A stretch of DNA of 7,907 nt from Chloroflexota bacterium (GTDB lineage Bacteria; Chloroflexota; Anaerolineae; Anaerolineales; Anaerolineaceae): the NCBI GenBank assembly GCA_029265085.1, contig JAJUJY010000182.1:1-7907 (forward strand). The letters are read 5' to 3'. The translations under genes were made by a program, and so were the position numbers. Positions 6,090-7,907 of the stretch are shown in pieces. Below the pieces are notes generated by a model that had not been told where the DNA came from, searched no databases, and was given only the letters and a program-made list of their open reading frames with translations. The first letter of the stretch is position 1. The number at the start of each line of letters is the position of its first letter.

Positions 6090-7907
6090 ATGGCGACCAA
6101 GCAAAAAGTGTTGGAGTATGCGAATAAAGTCAGCAGAAAAAAGATGGGAGCAAAGGATGCGATTACAACAAGCGATCCTGAATATAAGCTGCTGGAGGCG
6201 GTCGTTACTGACGAGATGGCAGAAGTAGGACTGTGCCTTGAGCTGAACAAACCACAGTCCGCGGAAGAGATTGCCGCGAAGTGCGGCAAATCACTGGAAG
6301 AGACCACCCGCCTGTTATGGGAGCTTGCCACGGCTGGCGCCTGTACCGTGAATGAGAAGGACGGCGTGGATAAGTTCTGGCATCCGGTCTGGGTTCCGGG
6401 CATCATGGAAATGATGGTCAACAATCGAGAAAACGTCAAAAAATATCCGCAAATTGGCGAGGCATTTGATGGGTACGGCAAGAGCCGGGGTCCCAAGATC
6501 GCTGGTTTATTCCCCCTGGGGGTTGGGGCAATGCGCGTGATTCCCATTGAAAGCTCGATTGATGGAAACACCCGCCACGCCTCTTACGAAGAGATCTCCA
6601 AATACCTGAACGACAATACCATTTTTTCCGTCTCAGATTGCTCCTGCCGCACCTCCCGTGAGGTGATGGGCGAAGGTTGTGGGCATTTAAAGGAAGATAT
6701 GTGTATTCAAATGGGGGAAGCCGCGGAATTTTACATCCGCACCGGCCGCGGACGCCAGATTACCCGTGAGGAAGCCTTCGACATCATCCGACGCGCAGAA
6801 GAAAACGGTTTAATGCACAGCATTCCCAACATGGACGGCGTTGGTAAAACCCATGCCATCTGCAACTGCTGCGGATGCTCATGTTTTGCATTAAGAAACG
6901 CGGAAATGTACTACAACACCGACATGATCCGCTCCAACTACATCGCCCAGGTTAACGTAGAAAAATGCGTTGCCTGTGGTGAATGCGTCGCCAATTGCCC
7001 GGTGAATGCACTGCAGCTTGGTCAAAAAATCTGCGGCACCACCCCCATCGTTCTCCCCAAACGCGAATCCCCGCGTGATACGGAATGGGGTCCCGAAAAA
7101 TGGAACGTGGATTACCGCTACAACCGCAAATATGTCTTAGATACCGGCACCAGCCCCTGCAAGACCAACTGTCCTGCTCACATTGGCGTTCAGGGGTATA
7201 TTAAACTGGCTTCACAAGGACGCTACACCGAAGCGCTTGAGCTGATTAAAAACGAAAACCCCTTCCCGGCTGTTTGTGGACGCATCTGCCCGCGCAAATG
7301 TGAATCAGACTGCACCCGCGGCGATATCGACGACCCGGTGGCGATTGATGAAATCAAGAAATTTATTGCTGAGCAGGACCTGAACAAAGATATTCGCTAC
7401 ATGCCCAGAATCCGACACAATTACGGCAAGAAAATCGCCGTGGTCGGCGCCGGACCTGCCGGGCTTTCCTGTGCTTATTACCTTGCCCTGGAAGGCTATC
7501 AGGTAACCGTATTTGAAAAACAAAAAGTGCTTGGTGGTATGCTGACCCTGGGCATTCCCTCCTTCCGTCTGGAAAAATCCGTCGTCAACGCCGAAATAGA
7601 CATCCTTAAAGAACTGGGTGTTGAATTCAAAACCGGCATTGAAGTGGGCAAAGACGTCAGCCTGAACGATCTGCGCAAACAAGGCTTTGAAGCCTTCTAT
7701 CTTGCCATCGGCGCTCAGGGCAGCCGCAAACTCGGCATCGAGGGTGAAGACGCCGAAGGCGTGATCGCCGGCGTGGACTTTGTACGCAACATCAACCTCC
7801 AAGATAACACAAAACTCAGTGGCAACGTCATTGTCATCGGCGGCGGCAACGTAGCCATTGACGTGGCTCGCAGCGCGGTGCGCGTCGGCGCCGGACAGGT
7901 GGCAATG
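6090..7907 (+). CDS. FAD-dependent oxidoreductase with Fe-S clusters, GltD/NfnB-like (3' end outside window)
   Basis: The 606 visible codons are open to the window edge. In order: a winged-helix-like segment (about 33-105, with SAEEIAAKCGKSLEETTRLLWEL); a cysteine region, C184-x-C186, C197, C205; the cluster CNCCGCSC (258-265); a ferredoxin motif C293-x2-C296-x2-C299-x3-C303-P, normal for one [4Fe-4S] cluster; then a GltD-type front with C357/C361 and C396, C400, C404, C408 (CGRICPRKCESDC). Next come the FAD Rossmann motif GAGPAG (453-458) and a second dinucleotide motif GGGNVA (584-589), probably for NAD(P)H. The protein should move electrons between NAD(P)H, FAD and Fe-S clusters, with ferredoxin or another soluble carrier as partner, in the cytoplasm of an anaerobe. 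The exact acceptor is unknown. The ATG follows GAGAGGAA by 6 nt. The gene is divergent from the regulator and more GC-rich than the DNA on its left. Confidence 0.92.
   Translation, partial: MATKQKVLEYANKVSRKKMGAKDAITTSDPEYKLLEAVVTDEMAEVGLCLELNKPQSAEEIAAKCGKSLEETTRLLWELATAGACTVNEKDGVDKFWHPVWVPGIMEMMVNNRENVKKYPQIGEAFDGYGKSRGPKIAGLFPLGVGAMRVIPIESSIDGNTRHASYEEISKYLNDNTIFSVSDCSCRTSREVMGEGCGHLKEDMCIQMGEAAEFYIRTGRGRQITREEAFDIIRRAEENGLMHSIPNMDGVGKTHAICNCCGCSCFALRNAEMYYNTDMIRSNYIAQVNVEKCVACGECVANCPVNALQLGQKICGTTPIVLPKRESPRDTEWGPEKWNVDYRYNRKYVLDTGTSPCKTNCPAHIGVQGYIKLASQGRYTEALELIKNENPFPAVCGRICPRKCESDCTRGDIDDPVAIDEIKKFIAEQDLNKDIRYMPRIRHNYGKKIAVVGAGPAGLSCAYYLALEGYQVTVFEKQKVLGGMLTLGIPSFRLEKSVVNAEIDILKELGVEFKTGIEVGKDVSLNDLRKQGFEAFYLAIGAQGSRKLGIEGEDAEGVIAGVDFVRNINLQDNTKLSGNVIVIGGGNVAIDVARSAVRVGAGQVAM

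Noticed and set aside
5990..6571. 193-aa minus-strand open frame
   Set aside because: It lies antisense to the start of the oxidoreductase, whose frame has recognizable domains and a good ribosome binding site. Its protein is Ser/Ile/Pro-rich and matches no family I know.
7305..7802. 165-aa minus-strand open frame
   Set aside because: It is antisense to the FAD domain of the oxidoreductase. The Phe/Ala/Val/Asp-rich translation is a typical shadow of a GC-rich coding strand.

Overview
The window looks like chromosomal DNA from an uncultured or anaerobic bacterium, most plausibly Chloroflexota (Anaerolineae-like). Three things point there: a very long regulator with a SARP/BTAD front end and a MalT/LuxR back end, a small W/G-containing protein of a type I recall beside such regulators in that phylum, and an iron-sulfur flavoprotein typical of anaerobes. 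The assignment rests on protein character only; there is no rRNA or other marker gene.

Layout. Positions 1-215 hold no assignable gene but contain a perfect 10-bp inverted repeat and a pair of TGATCA sites. A predicted lipoprotein gene follows (216-836, +). A 333-nt convergent gap (837-1169) has no gene but has stem-loops that could compete. Next, on the minus strand, come an 86-aa protein of unknown function (1170-1430) and, upstream of it, a 1207-aa transcriptional regulator (1605-5228). The 861-nt gap 5229-6089 is a divergent control region. It has a nested palindrome just upstream of the regulator, an 11-A tract inside a long inverted repeat, a perfect CRP-type TGTGA-N6-TCACA site, and a short inverted repeat upstream of the last gene. 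The last gene (6090 to the window edge, +) is a 5' partial gene for a multi-cluster Fe-S/FAD oxidoreductase with a GltD/NfnB-like core. It runs off the window, 606 codons being visible.

How the parts may work together. The regulator and the 86-aa protein lie on the same strand with a 174-nt gap and may be co-transcribed. The regulator and the oxidoreductase are divergent and share an intergenic region with several dyad-symmetric sites, so the regulator may control itself, the oxidoreductase, or both, with a CRP/FNR-family protein as a second input. That link is inference. The oxidoreductase gene is visibly richer in G and C than everything to its left, so the two sides may have different histories. 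No mobile element, CRISPR array, tRNA or rRNA was seen.
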